Origin: Rhodothalassiaceae bacterium
GTDB taxonomy: Bacteria; Pseudomonadota; Alphaproteobacteria; Sphingomonadales; Rhodothalassiaceae
Direction of reading: 5' to 3'
Length of the DNA: 64,000 nucleotides
Assembly: GCA_026004935.1 (NCBI GenBank)
Contig: BPKC01000001.1
Location: 1-64,000 of the forward strand
Position numbers and translations under genes: made by a program. Position 1 is the stretch's first letter. Each line of letters begins with the position of its first letter. Below, in pieces: positions 1 through 10,463 of this stretch. The notes beneath the pieces are model-generated. The model was given only the letters and a program-made list of their open reading frames with translations, was not told the origin of the DNA and ran no database searches.

Positions 1-416
<416 letters not shown>

Positions 417-476
417 TCACCCTCGGAAAGCCGCCGCGCATATTCGCGCGTCACGATGTATCACGCAAGCCCGCGC

Positions 477-1394
477 TCAGCGCGCCGCCAGCCGCACGGG
501 CCGGGCGCCGTCGACCGCGGCCATGCCGTATTCGGCCTTCGCCTTCTCGACCCAGCGGGCGAACTCCTCCTCGCTCACGACCTCGATCGCGATCGGCATG
601 AAGGCGTGGCGCTGGCCGCACAGCTCGGAGCACTGGCCGTAGAAGGTGCCGGTCTTCTCGGCCTTGAACCAGGACTCGTTGAGCCGGCCCGGAATCGCGT
701 CAATCTTCACCCCGAAGGCCGGCACGGCCCAGGAGTGGATCACGTCGGTCGAGGTCACCTGAACCTTGACCACCTTGCCGACGGGGACGACGAGGCGCGT
801 GTCGGTATCGAGCAGGCGGTGCAGCTTCACCGGCTCGCTGCGCCCGAGGAAGGCCGCGACCTGGCGGGCCGCCTCCTCGCGCTCGCCCGCGGCGGCCGGA
901 TCGTCGAACAGACGCTCCGGGATCATGATCGCGTCGAATGTGATCCCGCCCAGATCGGGATACTCGTAGGTCCAGTACCACTGGTGGCCGACGGCCTTCA
1001 CCACGATGTCCGCCGGCGGCGCGACGTCCTCGGCATAGAGCAGGCGGAAGCTCGGCACCGCGATGGTCACGAGGATGATGACGGGAATCGTCGTCCAGAT
1101 CACCTCCAGGAGGGTGTTGTGGGTGACCCTGGAGGGCGTCGGATTGGCCTTGCGGTTGTATCGGATGATGACCCACAGCAGCAGGCCCGCGACCACCGCC
1201 ACGACGGTCAGAATGATGACGAGCAGCAGGTCGTAGAAGTCGTGGATCTGGTGGGCGATGGGCGAGGCGGCCGGCTGCAGCCCGATCTCCCGATCCTGCG
1301 GCGCGCCGACCATCTCCTGGGCCAGCGCCGTTCCGGCGCTCAACCAGACCATGAGCTGGACCGCCACGAGCGATGCGATGCGCTTGATGACCAT
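477..1394 (-). CDS. ctaC: Cytochrome c oxidase subunit II
   Basis: A 305-residue protein carrying the CuA electron-entry site of the oxidase. In order: a signal peptide (cleavage probably after ALAQ near residue 22), two membrane helices (about residues 45-70 and 87-112), the aromatic patch GHQWYWTYEYPD, and a periplasmic cupredoxin domain. The CuA ligands are clear in CSELCGQRHAFM (two Cys, His, Met), with the upstream ligand in VIHSWAVPAFGVKID. A loop containing DDPAAAGEREEAARQVAAFLG lengthens the domain slightly. The start at 1394 is chosen because it opens the signal peptide and has AAGGCGG just upstream; longer in-frame starts would add an arginine-rich, unlikely N-terminus. It is divergent from tldD. 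Confidence 0.96.
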   Translation of the reverse strand: MVIKRIASLVAVQLMVWLSAGTALAQEMVGAPQDREIGLQPAASPIAHQIHDFYDLLLVIILTVVAVVAGLLLWVIIRYNRKANPTPSRVTHNTLLEVIWTTIPVIILVTIAVPSFRLLYAEDVAPPADIVVKAVGHQWYWTYEYPDLGGITFDAIMIPERLFDDPAAAGEREEAARQVAAFLGRSEPVKLHRLLDTDTRLVVPVGKVVKVQVTSTDVIHSWAVPAFGVKIDAIPGRLNESWFKAEKTGTFYGQCSELCGQRHAFMPIAIEVVSEEEFARWVEKAKAEYGMAAVDGARPVRLAAR

Positions 1395-1694
1395 GGGATC
1401 GTTCCGCCTTGCTGACTGTTCCGTTCCGCCGGTTCCGGCCTGCCGACGGCGCCCGCCACGGGGCCTGGCGTGTGCCACCCGCCGGCGCCCCCGCATGCAG
1501 CGGGCAGGATCGGGCGCGGTGGTTTTGCCGGTTCTTTAGACGATGGCTTTCGCCCATCGCAAGCCGCTTTTTCCGGGCGGGGATCCTATGCAAGCGGGGC
1601 CGCGGTCCCTATCTTGCGACAGGAAGGGTCTCGGGTGCCGCCTGCGGCGGACGCGGGCGCGGGATCGTATCGACAGGCGAGGGATTCGGCACGC

Positions 1695-3167
1695 ATGGAC
1701 GCATCGCGGCAGGACGCAGACCGCGGCAGCCCCCCGGCAGGCGATGTCGAGGCGCTGCTCTACGGCGAGGGTGATCTCGATGCCGAGGCTCTGCCCGCCC
1801 TCGTCGGCGAGGCCTTGACGGGGCTCGAGGACGGCGAGCTGTTCGCCGAATACGCCCGCACGGAGTCCCTGCTGCTCGAAGACGGGCGGATCACGGATGC
1901 CCATTACGGCGAAAGCCGCGGCTTCGGGCTGCGCGGGCTGATCGGCGAGCAGGCGGCCTTCGCCCATTCCCCGCTGCTGACGAAGCAGGCGCTGGCCGAG
2001 GCCGCCGCGGTCGTCCGGAGTCTGCGCAGGGGCGGGCCGGTGCGCATGGCGCCTCCGCCGCCGGGCACCAACCGCCGGCTTTATGGCGACGAGGACGTGC
2101 TGGCGCGCCCCGGCTTTGCGGAGAAGGTGGCGCTGCTCGCCGAGATCGACCGGCATCTGCGCAGCCGCGACCCGCGTGTGCGGCAGGTCACCGCCTCGCT
2201 TGCCGCAAGCTGGCGGGTGGTGGAGATCCTTCGCGCCGACGGCTTTCGCGCCCGCGACATCCGGCCGCTCGTGCGGCTCACGATTTCCGTGGTTCTGGAG
2301 CGGGACGGGCGGCGCGAGCGCGGCTCGGCCTCGGCCGGCGGCCGGCTCGCCTTCGCCGGGGCGCTGGAGCAGGCGGGGGGCTGGCGGCGGCTGGCGGACG
2401 AGGCGCTGCGCCAGGCGGACGTCAATCTTGCGGCCGAGCCCATGCCGGCGGGCGAGATGCCGGTGGTGCTGGGGCCCGGCTGGCCCGGCGTGCTGCTGCA
2501 CGAGGCGGTCGGCCACGGGCTCGAGGGCGACTTCAACCGCAAGGGGCTGTCGGTGTTCGCGGGCCGGATCGGCGAGCGGGTGGCGGCCCCCGGTGTCACG
2601 GTGGTCGACGACGGCACGATCCCCCTGCGCCGCGGCTCGCTCACCATCGATGATGAAGGCACGCCGAGCCGCGAGACCGTGCTGATCGAGGACGGCGTGC
2701 TCAAGGGCTATCTCTTCGACCGCCTCAACGCCCGGCTGATGGGCCGCGAATCCACGGGCAACGGCCGGCGTCAGTCCTACGCCCATCTGCCGATGCCGCG
2801 GATGACGAACACCTTCATGCGCCCCGGCGACGCGGAGCTTGCGGACATGATCGCCGAGGTGAAGGACGGCATCTATGCGGTCGATTTCGGCGGCGGTCAG
2901 GTGGACATCACCTCCGGGCGCTTCGTCTTCACCTGCACGGAGGCCTATCGCATCCGCAACGGCCGGATCGCCGAGCCCGTCAAGGGCGCGACGCTGATCG
3001 GCTCGGGGGCCGAGGTGCTCCAGCGCGTGCGCGCCATCGGCAGGGAGCTCCGGCTCGACCCGGGCATCGGCACCTGCGGCAAGGACGGCCAGAGCGTGCC
3101 GGTGGGCGTCGGCCAGCCGGCGCTGCTCGTCTCCTCGCTCGTCGTCGGCGGCACCGAGGCCGCCTGA
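1695..3167 (+). CDS. tldD: Metalloprotease TldD
   Basis: A 490-residue U62/PmbA-TldD family zinc protease. In other bacteria TldD works with TldE/PmbA on microcin precursors and small proteins such as CcdA. The zinc site is visible as HEAVGHGLEGD, with H269, E270 and H274. The C-terminal family signatures are also present: GQVDITSGRFVFTCTEAYRIRNG and IGTCGKDGQSVPVGVGQPALL. The start at 1695 is preferred because the upstream open frame (from 1470) is of low complexity and the family is about 475 residues long. The gene is divergent from ctaC, a neighbourhood common in Alphaproteobacteria. No TldE partner is in the window. Confidence 0.95.
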   Translation: MDASRQDADRGSPPAGDVEALLYGEGDLDAEALPALVGEALTGLEDGELFAEYARTESLLLEDGRITDAHYGESRGFGLRGLIGEQAAFAHSPLLTKQALAEAAAVVRSLRRGGPVRMAPPPPGTNRRLYGDEDVLARPGFAEKVALLAEIDRHLRSRDPRVRQVTASLAASWRVVEILRADGFRARDIRPLVRLTISVVLERDGRRERGSASAGGRLAFAGALEQAGGWRRLADEALRQADVNLAAEPMPAGEMPVVLGPGWPGVLLHEAVGHGLEGDFNRKGLSVFAGRIGERVAAPGVTVVDDGTIPLRRGSLTIDDEGTPSRETVLIEDGVLKGYLFDRLNARLMGRESTGNGRRQSYAHLPMPRMTNTFMRPGDAELADMIAEVKDGIYAVDFGGGQVDITSGRFVFTCTEAYRIRNGRIAEPVKGATLIGSGAEVLQRVRAIGRELRLDPGIGTCGKDGQSVPVGVGQPALLVSSLVVGGTEAA

Positions 3168-3218
3168 GTCGGCGCGCGCCGGCGCGGCGGGATCGAGACG
3201 GGGATCGTCCGCAGCTTC

Positions 3219-3830
3219 ATTGGATCCGCCGATCAAGTCGGCGGGTGGCGCTTTCTTTCTTCGTCATTCGCCGCGAAAGCGGCGAATCCAGCCGGCGGTG
3301 GTAACCGCCGCGACGCCGTCGTTGGCCCCGATAGTGGCTGGATCCGCCGATCAAGTCGGCGGATGACGATTGGGAGTAGGCACCGACCGATGCCCTCCCC
3401 CGTCGCGTCATTCACCGGCTCGACCGGCGAACCCATCAGGCGGTGATGGCAGTACCGGCGCAGGTGATCGGCCCCGCTGCCCGCTGGACCCGCCGGTCAA
3501 GCCGGCGGGTGACGAGCGATGGGGGAGCCGGCGGGTGACGCTCTCCTCACTCGTCGTTCGCCGGCTTGACCGGCGAACCCATGAGGCGGCGAACGCATCC
3601 CCCGCCCCCGGGATTGGCTCCGCCGCCGGCCGGTCCCGCCGGTCGAGCCGGCGGGTGGCGCTTTCTTTCTTCGTCATTCGTTGCGAAAGCGGCGAATCCA
3701 GCCATCAGACGGGCTGTTCCCGGCGCACGGGGTCGTTTCCGCTTCCCGCCGGACCCGCCGATCAAGTCCGCGGGTGACGAAAAGAGGCGGAACGCGCCGC
3801 TCGAGCCTGCGGATGACGGGAAAAGGCGCG
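3219..3830. repeat. Cluster of palindromic intergenic repeats
   Basis: The 860-bp gap between tldD and the stress-protein gene contains no convincing gene. It is filled with at least five imperfect copies of paired short palindromes. One half reads like GGATCCGCCGATCAAGTCGG followed by CGGATGACG. The partner half reads like TCGTCATTCGCCGCGAAAGC followed by GGCGAATCCAGC. Copies start near 3219, 3341, 3483, 3630 and 3748, in both orientations and with internal variation. The pattern is that of REP/BIME-like elements. Both strands are open for long stretches only because the repeats are GC-rich and palindromic. Confidence 0.8.
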
Positions 3831-4028
3831 GCAAGGGTCGGGCCTGCGGCTCATCCTTGCGGGCGGGGAGGGGAGGAAGCGCCGCGCCGTTTGATCGATG
3901 TCAAAGCGCTGAGCCGGGTCTTCCGGCAGGCTGATGCATGCACGCGAAACGAAAGGGGCCAAGGCGCGTTGATCGTGTAGCGGCCGCGCGGTGGCGATGG
4001 CCGGAAAACGGACGGGAAGGACGGAACG

Positions 4029-4469
4029 ATGGCGGACACTCTGTATTGCGTCGGTGTCGACGGCAGCGAGAACAGCCGGCGGGCGGTGATTCATGCCGCG
4101 CGCCTGGCGCAGAAGACGGGGGCGCGGCTGCTGCTTGTCCATGTGATCAGCTGGTCGGCCTACACTCCGCTTTCGGTGGAGGAGGCCCTGCGGCGGCCCG
4201 TCGAGAAGAAGGAGGAGGAGCGCATCGGCCGCGAGCGGGTCCTGGAGCCGCTGGCCGCGCTCGCACGCGAGCAGGGTGCGGCGGACGTCGACACGCATCT
4301 GACCTGGGGGCACCCGGCCGCCGAGATCGTGAAGGTCGCCCGCGAGCGCAAGGCGGAAATGATCGTGGTCGCGCGGCGCGGGCATTCGACGCTCGTCGAT
4401 CTCGTGCTCGGCTCGGTCGCGAACGCCGTCGCCCACATGGCGGACCGGCCCGTGCTGCTGGTGCCCTAG
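4029..4469 (+). CDS. Universal stress protein (UspA family)
   Basis: A single-domain, 146-residue UspA-fold protein. The N-terminus (TLYCVGVDGSENSRRAVIHA) has the family Asp and beta-1 pattern. The C-terminus (MIVVARRGHSTLVDLVLGSV) matches the ATP-binding signature G-2x-G-9x-G-S except that Ala replaces the first Gly, so nucleotide binding is likely but not certain. A good start context (AAGGACGGAACG) precedes the ATG at 4029. An unrelated dehydrogenase gene follows 143 bp downstream on the same strand. A diverged, inverted copy of this gene's last third lies at 6468-6629. The cellular role cannot be read from sequence. Confidence 0.93.
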   Translation: MADTLYCVGVDGSENSRRAVIHAARLAQKTGARLLLVHVISWSAYTPLSVEEALRRPVEKKEEERIGRERVLEPLAALAREQGAADVDTHLTWGHPAAEIVKVARERKAEMIVVARRGHSTLVDLVLGSVANAVAHMADRPVLLVP

Positions 4470-4612
4470 GGCCGCTCCTGCCGGTGGCCGGCGCGACGCG
4501 CTCGCCCGCTGCGGGATCTTGACAGCCCGGCCCCCGCCCGGCTTTTCCGACGCAGAGGTGGCCGCGGCGGCGGTCGGATGGCGCAAGACGGGCTGAAGGG
4601 AGGCATGCGGAC

Positions 4613-5371
4613 ATGGAGATCGCGGGTGTTGCGGCTGTCGTAACCGGCGGCGCCTCGGGGCTGGGCGAGGCGACGGCGCGGCGGCTGGCGGCGGCGGGTG
4701 CCAAGGTCACGATCTTCGACCGCAATGGCGAGCGCGCCGAGGCGGTGGCGCGCGAGATCGGCGGGCGGGCGGCAGTCGTCGACGTCGCGGACGCCGGGGC
4801 CGTCGAGGCCGCGTTTGCCGAGGCCGAAGCCGCCCATGGCGTCGCGCGCATCCTCGTCAACTGCGCCGGCATCGGGCTCGCCATGAAGACGGTGAGCCGC
4901 GGCAAGCCGCATCCGCTGGACGCCTTCGAGCAGGTGATCCGCGTCAATCTCGTCGGCACCTTCAACTGCATCCGCGTGGCGGCCGCGCGCATGGTGGCGG
5001 CCGAGCCGCTTGGCGAGGAGCGCGGGGTCATCATCAACACGGCATCCATCGCCGCCTTCGACGGCCAGATCGGCCAGGCGGCCTATTCGGCCTCCAAGGG
5101 CGGAATCGTCGGCATGACGCTGCCGATCGCCCGGGATCTGGCGGATAAGCAGGTCCGGGTGGTGACCATCGCGCCCGGCCTGTTCCTGACGCCGCTCCTG
5201 ATGAGCCTGCCCGAGGAGGCGCGCGAGGCGCTGGCAGCCAGCGTCCCGCACCCGCATCGCCTCGGCCGGCCCGAGGAATACGCGATGCTCGCCGAGCACA
5301 TCGTCACCAACCCCATGCTCAACGGCGACACCATCCGCCTCGACGGCGCCCTGCGCATGGCGCCGAAGTGA
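4613..5371 (+). CDS. Short-chain dehydrogenase, 3-hydroxyacyl-CoA dehydrogenase type II-like
   Basis: A 252-residue classical SDR. The cofactor motif is [15 protein letters not shown], with an acidic residue after beta-2 (TIFDRNG) suggesting NAD(H). NCAGIG, the active-site Ser in [15 protein letters not shown], and the YSASK catalytic pair are all present. The overall sequence ([39 protein letters not shown]) resembles 3-hydroxyacyl-CoA dehydrogenases of the HSD17B10 type, which act in fatty acid or branched-chain oxidation. The substrate is an inference. Start at 4613 follows GGAGGCATGCGGAC. The last 140 bp of the gene are repeated at 6666-6812. Confidence 0.93.
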   Translation: MEIAGVAAVVTGGASGLGEATARRLAAAGAKVTIFDRNGERAEAVAREIGGRAAVVDVADAGAVEAAFAEAEAAHGVARILVNCAGIGLAMKTVSRGKPHPLDAFEQVIRVNLVGTFNCIRVAAARMVAAEPLGEERGVIINTASIAAFDGQIGQAAYSASKGGIVGMTLPIARDLADKQVRVVTIAPGLFLTPLLMSLPEEAREALAASVPHPHRLGRPEEYAMLAEHIVTNPMLNGDTIRLDGALRMAPK

Positions 5372-5524
5372 GGGGCGCGCCCAAGGCGGCTGGGCCTCTG
5401 GCATCTCGTGGCGCCCTGCTTGAGGGAGCTGAGGCGCGCGAAGTCCTGGGTTTCCCGGGCCCGCCGCGGGGGAAGCCCCCCGTTTCTCCGTTCGATTGCC
5501 GATAAAACGCGGATCGTAGAAGTC

Positions 5525-5553
5525 TTGACAGCTCGCGCAACCTGGGACAGGAT
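5525..5553 (+). promoter_or_regulatory. Candidate sigma-70-type promoter
   Basis: A perfect -35 box TTGACA (5525-5530) is followed after 17 bp by CAGGAT (5548-5553), a weak -10 box. It lies about 50 bp upstream of the gene at 5605 and reads toward it. The rest of the 233-bp gap after the dehydrogenase shows nothing else. Confidence 0.4.
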
Positions 5554-5604
5554 TTGCCGTGGGACGTATAGGGGGAACATCTCCAGGAGAGGGGAGTCCA
5601 AGCC

Positions 5605-6267
5605 ATGAAGGATCTGGCGGTTCTGCTCCAGGAAGAGCGGGAAGAAGAGCATTTCCCCGCCAAGGGGCATTCCGCGCTCAGGGAGCGCAAATGCGGGTGG
5701 GGAAGCGGCGAAAGGACATCTCATTGCCGGGTGTCGGGGAGTGGACGGTTCTTCCCTTCGGCAAAGCGGGCGATCGCCGGTGCCGCTCTATTCCTCTGGG
5801 TTTCCATGCTTTTTCTTTCCGGTTCCGGCATGCTGCTTGCGCAGCCTCTGCTCGCGCAAGGCAAGGTTTCGAGCCGACCGGCCTTCGTGCCGGGGCGGCA
5901 GAGCTTGGCAAGCCCGCTTTCCTTCACGGGCTATGAAGGCCGCATGGCCATCTGGCAGGGTGAGCTGCCGGTTGTTGGGGCGCCGGTTCGACTGGCTCTT
6001 GATGGTCGTGGAGGCGGCATCCTCACGATCACGAACCCGCAAACCGGCGCGCAGGAAAGCGTTGGCATCACCATTTCCAGCGGCGCGGGTGCGGGCACCG
6101 GTACACCGCTGGCAACCGCCTCGGGAACCGTCGATGTCGGCGTGGTCTTTCTCGGCAAGAGTCCCGACGGCAAGCTGATATTCGGGGTCGTGGTTGACGG
6201 ACGGATCGTGGAGATCCTTTTGATCGACCCGGTCACCAAGAGGGTGGTGCGGCGCATTTCGTTCTGA
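5605..6267 (+). CDS. Hypothetical secreted protein
   Basis: A 220-residue protein I do not recognise. The first 50 residues are polar ([18 protein letters not shown]). A hydrophobic stretch follows ([20 protein letters not shown]), ending in [12 protein letters not shown], which reads as a signal peptide with a long n-region or as a signal anchor. The exported part (about 140 residues) is Gly/Val/Thr-rich and strand-like ([34 protein letters not shown]), with no cysteines and no catalytic motif. A strong ribosome site (GGAGAGGGGAG) precedes the ATG at 5605, which supports the long N-terminus. A promoter candidate lies at 5525. Possibly a small periplasmic or surface beta protein. Confidence 0.65.
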   Translation: MKDLAVLLQEEREEEHFPAKGHSALRERKCGWGSGERTSHCRVSGSGRFFPSAKRAIAGAALFLWVSMLFLSGSGMLLAQPLLAQGKVSSRPAFVPGRQSLASPLSFTGYEGRMAIWQGELPVVGAPVRLALDGRGGGILTITNPQTGAQESVGITISSGAGAGTGTPLATASGTVDVGVVFLGKSPDGKLIFGVVVDGRIVEILLIDPVTKRVVRRISF

Positions 6268-6467
6268 AGCGCTCGATTTCCTCTGAAGTTCATCGGATCG
6301 ACAGTCGGCATGACCGGAGCGTGCGCTGGGCCTGCGTGGCGGTGAGGGAGTCCGTACTCTCCTTCCTGCGGCGAAGACCCAGAGCGCCGCTGCTTCGCGC
6401 TCTCGGGGCGAAGACGGGTGGGCTCCTCCTGCAAGGAGCCGACAGGAGGCAGGAAAAGGGGGCCTCT

Positions 6468-6629
6468 TCAAGGCACCGGAGAAACGGCCGGGTCTGCCAA
6501 GTCGGCCACGGCATGCGCCACCAGCCCGAGCGCGAGATCGACGAGCATCGAATGTGCACGCCCTGCAGCCATGATCATCTCGGCATCCCGCCCGTGCGCA
6601 GTCCTCACGATTTCCGCGGCCGGTGTCCC
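6468..6629 (-). pseudogene. Remnant of a universal stress protein gene (3' third, inverted)
   Basis: Read on the minus strand, this stretch translates to a 53-residue segment ([19 protein letters not shown] through [18 protein letters not shown]) that aligns without gaps to the C-terminus of the intact stress protein at 4029-4469. It ends at the equivalent stop codon. By eye roughly 60 percent of residues match. The ATP-site glycines are partly lost. No start or N-terminal half is present, so it is a relic. Confidence 0.75.
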
Positions 6630-6665
6630 CGGACGAGAGGGGATCGCCATTGCCCCCTGCGCCTC

Positions 6666-6812
6666 AGGGCGCTGGCGGCGAGCGTCCCGCACCCGCATCG
6701 CCTCGGCCGGCCGGAGGAATACGCGATGCTCGCCGAGCACATCGTCACCAACCCCATGCTCAACGGCGAGACCATCCGCCTCGACGGCGCCCTGCGCATG
6801 GCCCCGCGGTGA
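6666..6812 (+). pseudogene. Duplicated 3' end of the short-chain dehydrogenase gene
   Basis: About 147 bp are nearly identical (roughly seven mismatches) to 5225-5371, the last 48 codons and stop of the dehydrogenase. The encoded tail ([20 protein letters not shown] onward to [10 protein letters not shown]) is intact but has no upstream coding sequence. The relic abuts the inverted stress-protein remnant at 6468-6629, so both genes of the intact locus were copied and rearranged here. From 6813 to 7053 I see nothing else. Confidence 0.85.
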
Positions 6813-7053
6813 GACGGAAGGCGGGCGCCCCGTCGCATTCGAAACGCGGCGGAAGAGAGACTCCTTACGGCTCTCATCGATCGCCCGCCGGGCGCGGACG
6901 GCGTCGTGGGCCGTCCGACGGGGTCGGGCCCGCTCTGATACCGGCACAATTTGCTCTTTCAGCGGCGCCGGCCGACGCACCGACCGCGCTCTCCGCTTAC
7001 GTTTTTTCGCCGGCAGAGCCGACAACGGGTGGAAGAAGGAAAGGGAAAGAGAG

Positions 7054-7080
7054 AGGGGCCGGGCACGAGGCCCGGCCCCT
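7054..7080 (-). terminator. Rho-independent terminator downstream of the first TonB receptor
   Basis: A perfect 11-bp stem (AGGGGCCGGGC, 7054-7064, with GCCCGGCCCCT, 7070-7080) has a 5-base loop. On the minus strand it is followed by a pyrimidine run CTCTCTTTCCCTTTCC. It lies 25 bp beyond the receptor stop codon. Confidence 0.7.
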
Positions 7081-7104
7081 CCTTAGGGTGCGTATAGGTG
7101 CCGC

Positions 7105-10100
7105 CTAGAACTGGGCGGTGATGCCGACGAAGTAGCGGCGGCCGATATTGTCGAAGGTCTCGCACGCTCGGCGATCGCGGGCGGGTCGTTGTCCGCCAGA
7201 TTGTTGACGCCGGCGCGCAGGGTGACATTGTCGAACAGATCATAGGTCACGGCGATGTCGTGGATGCCGTAGCCGCCCGTGGCCAGCACGTCCTTCGACA
7301 GCAGCAGGTCCGGCTCGTTCTGCCGAGACTCCTTGTTGAAGACCCACTGCGAATCCTGCCACTCGAAGGTGTATGTCAGGCTGAAGCGCTTGTAGGCCCA
7401 GGTCGTCGAGAACTGGAAGTGCCAGACGTGGGATTGTCGATCCAGCCCGGCGAACTGGTCGAAGTCCTCCGGATCGTCCTGGAAGGCGAAGACTCTTCAG
7501 GCTGTCGAGCCAAGTGCCGCGCACGCGGAAGCCGAGGTCACCCCACTCGCGCCCGACAAGATCATAGAAGGACGTGCGGTAGATGCGCATCGAAATCCGC
7601 ACCGCGGGTGGAGAGGGCCTCCACATTGAGCGAACCGTCGAGCAGGAACTCCGATGATCTCGAAGGCGTTCGAGCGCCCGCGGCCGTGCGCCCGCTTGAT
7701 CAGCGAGCAGAACGTCGGATCGAGCGTCGGCCCGTCCACGCAGCGCTGGGCCACGAGTCGTCTGCGCGGACAGGAAGCGTCGCAATCGCGTCCTTGATCT
7801 TGATCTTGTAGTAGTCGACGCGACGAGCGACAGGCCAGGGCACCCAGCGCGGCGTCACGATCGTGCCCACCGTCCAGGAGCGCGCCCGCTCCTCCTGCAC
7901 GTTCGGGTTGCCGCCAAAGAAGCCGGCATTCGACACGTTCGGATTGGGATCGACGTAGGTCACCCAGCGGCGGGAATGCCCAGCGCCGCACAGTTCTTGA
8001 CGGCGGTTCGCGGCCGAGATCCGGATTGGCCGTCCAGATTCTCCGGCCGAGCAGGGGTCGGCAATCTGCGTCGAAGGTCTGCGACAACGGCTGGAACAGC
8101 TCACCGAATGTTGGGCGCCCGGATCGCACGCGAGAAGGTGCCGCGGAAGCGTGACGTCGCGGACCGGACGATAGGTGCCGTCCACGCCCCAAGTCGTCGT
8201 CGACGCCGACCGCCGATGGAGTAGTTGGAGAACCGGGCGGCGCCATGGACCGTCAGCTCCTCCACCAGCGGCTTGTCGCGCAGGATGGGCACGTTGAACT
8301 CGAAGAAGCCCTCGTGCACGTGGAACTTGCCGCCGACACCCGCCTGCGCATTCGCGAAGACGTCGATGATGCGCGGCAGATCGTCATTCGTGACGCTGGG
8401 CGCGCTCGCCCCGGTATTCGTAGCCGAGCGCGAAGGAAACGGGCCCGGCGCCGAAGCGGCGTCTCGAACAGATCACCCGTCAACGTGAACAACGCATCCC
8501 ACTGCTCGACAAGCGCCTTTCTCGAGAACGTTCACGTTGATCCAGTTGGCACGCGCTTCCGCGCTGATCGCGTTCGGCCCGAAGTAGCTCGTCGGGATGC
8601 AGCCCTCGTAGGCAAAGGAGTCGAAACCCGAATCCTGGCCCGAACGCTCCATCGCCAGCGCGCGGCAGACGATGTCGCCCGGCTTTGCGTCCTTCGGCGG
8701 CCGTAATGACGCGTGCCGGTCCGAACGCCGGCACGACCGGGTCGTCCGCCTGCGAGATTGGCGAGGATGGCGTCGGTCAGGGCGATGGCGTCCACCGCGG
8801 CCGCCAGCCGCGGCACGAGCGGAATGCCCCGCTGGATGTTGGTGGCCGAGGTGCGGCCATAGGTGAAGCCGGCGTCATAGTGCCAGTCGTGGAAGAGGTT
8901 GCCGACGTCGAAGTCACCCCGCACACCGGTCACGATGCGCGCCGTCTGGCGATCGACCGTCTGGGTACGCTCACCGAGGTCGAAGTTGAAGCGCACACGC
9001 CAAGGCCAAGGCCGGCGAAGGCGCAAAGATCTGGCCAAATGTTGGAGGGTCGCCCGCGCTCATCGGTCAGGAAGGGATTGTCCGAGGCCAATGGCGAGAG
9101 TCGGCACGCCAACTGCGTCAGGCCCAAAGATAGGCACCGGCACGGGAACAGGTGCGCCATCATCGTCACGACAAGGGCGCTCACCGGCGCGACGTCTGGT
9201 AAAACGTAAAGCTCGGCTGGAAGGCGAAAGTTCGCCTGAGTGTTGGCGTATTTGCCCTCCATGTAGGCCTCGAGCCAGTCGGTCACCTGATAGTTCACGA
9301 AGGCAGTTGATGACGAGCGACTGGGAATCGGGCGTGAGCGAGCCGGCGAACTCGCCGAACGGAAAGCCGTCACCATCCAGGACAGTGAACCGCGGCCGTG
9401 GCACCGAGAACGCCGAGCGGTCCCTTGTCGGCAAGCCGCAGCTGGCCACCCTCGAAGAAGCGGAAGACTGCGCGCCGGAGTCGCGGGCGGTGAAGCCAAA
9501 CCAGAGAAAGCCTCCACAGGAAACAGATTGCCGCCATCACGAGATCTGCAGCGAGCCCGAGGCCGGAAGAACAGCGTCGTGCGATCGGACTGCCCGTCGG
9601 GATCGAGAATCCCGTCGCCATCCGTGTCGGTGTCGAGGTCGGTGCGGATCACGCCGCGGTTGAGCCGGAAGAAAGTCGATATCCGCCTCGTCGAGGCCGT
9701 TAGTCTCGCGCCACTCGATGGCGAGCGTCGCATTGCCGCGTGCCGTCCGCGAAATTGCCGCCGGCCACCGCCGAGAAGCGATAGCTGTCTCCCGCGGAGC
9801 CGCGGTTGTCCTGCGGCGCATACTGGGCGTCGAGAATGAGGCCCTGGAAGTCGTCCCGGATGATGAAGTTGACGACGCCCGAGACCGCGTCCGCACCGTA
9901 GATCGCGGACGCGCCACCCGTGATCACCTCGACGCGCTCCACCAGCGCAAACGGGCAGCGTGCCGACATCCACCGCCGACGAACCGGGGTCGCCCGCCAC
10001 ATGACGGCGGCCGTTGACGAGGATCGAGCGTGCGCACGGAGCCGAGATTGCGCAGGTTGAGCAGGTTGAGGCCCGCAAGGCCCAGCGAGGCGCCGGTCTG

Positions 10101-10463
10101 CTGGTCGGGGGTCAGCGAGCCGGACAGCGCCGGCAGCTCGCTCAGGAAGTCCGCGAGGTTGTTCTCACCCGACAGCTTCACCGCCTCGCTGTCGATGATG
10201 GTGAGCGGCGCGGGCGACTCGAGCTCGCTGCGGCGGATGCGCGAGCCGGTGACCACGATCTGCTCGATCTCCTCTTCCTCGGCCTTCTTTTTTTCTTCTT
10301 CGGTCTGGGTCTGGGCCTGGGTCTGCGCCTGCGGCGCCGCCTGCAGCTCCGGAATCGCGGCCTCTTCCGCCGCCTGCGCGCCGCTCGCCATCGCGATCAG
10401 CATCGCCGCCGCCGACGTCGCGACCAGCGCCTGGATCTTGCGTGCCTTCAGGATGTCCTGCAT
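7105..10463 (-). pseudogene. TonB-dependent receptor, disrupted by many frameshifts
   Basis: The start at 10463 gives a signal peptide (VATSAAAMLIAMASGAQAAE), a Gln/Glu-rich linker and the plug-domain opening IEQIVVTGSRIRR. Downstream, plug and barrel segments appear in alternating frames: ITGGASAIYGADAVSGVVNF, DLGERTQTVDRQTARIVTGV, YVDPNPNVSNAGFFGGN, GVNNLADNDPPAI, and finally YFVGITAQF with the C-terminal aromatic typical of outer-membrane barrels before the stop at 7105-7107. The shifts are single-base indels every 50-200 bp; I saw no clear in-frame nonsense substitutions. That pattern suits consensus error at least as well as true decay. If intact, it would be an outer-membrane importer of about 1100 residues. 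The ligand is unknown. Confidence 0.85.
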
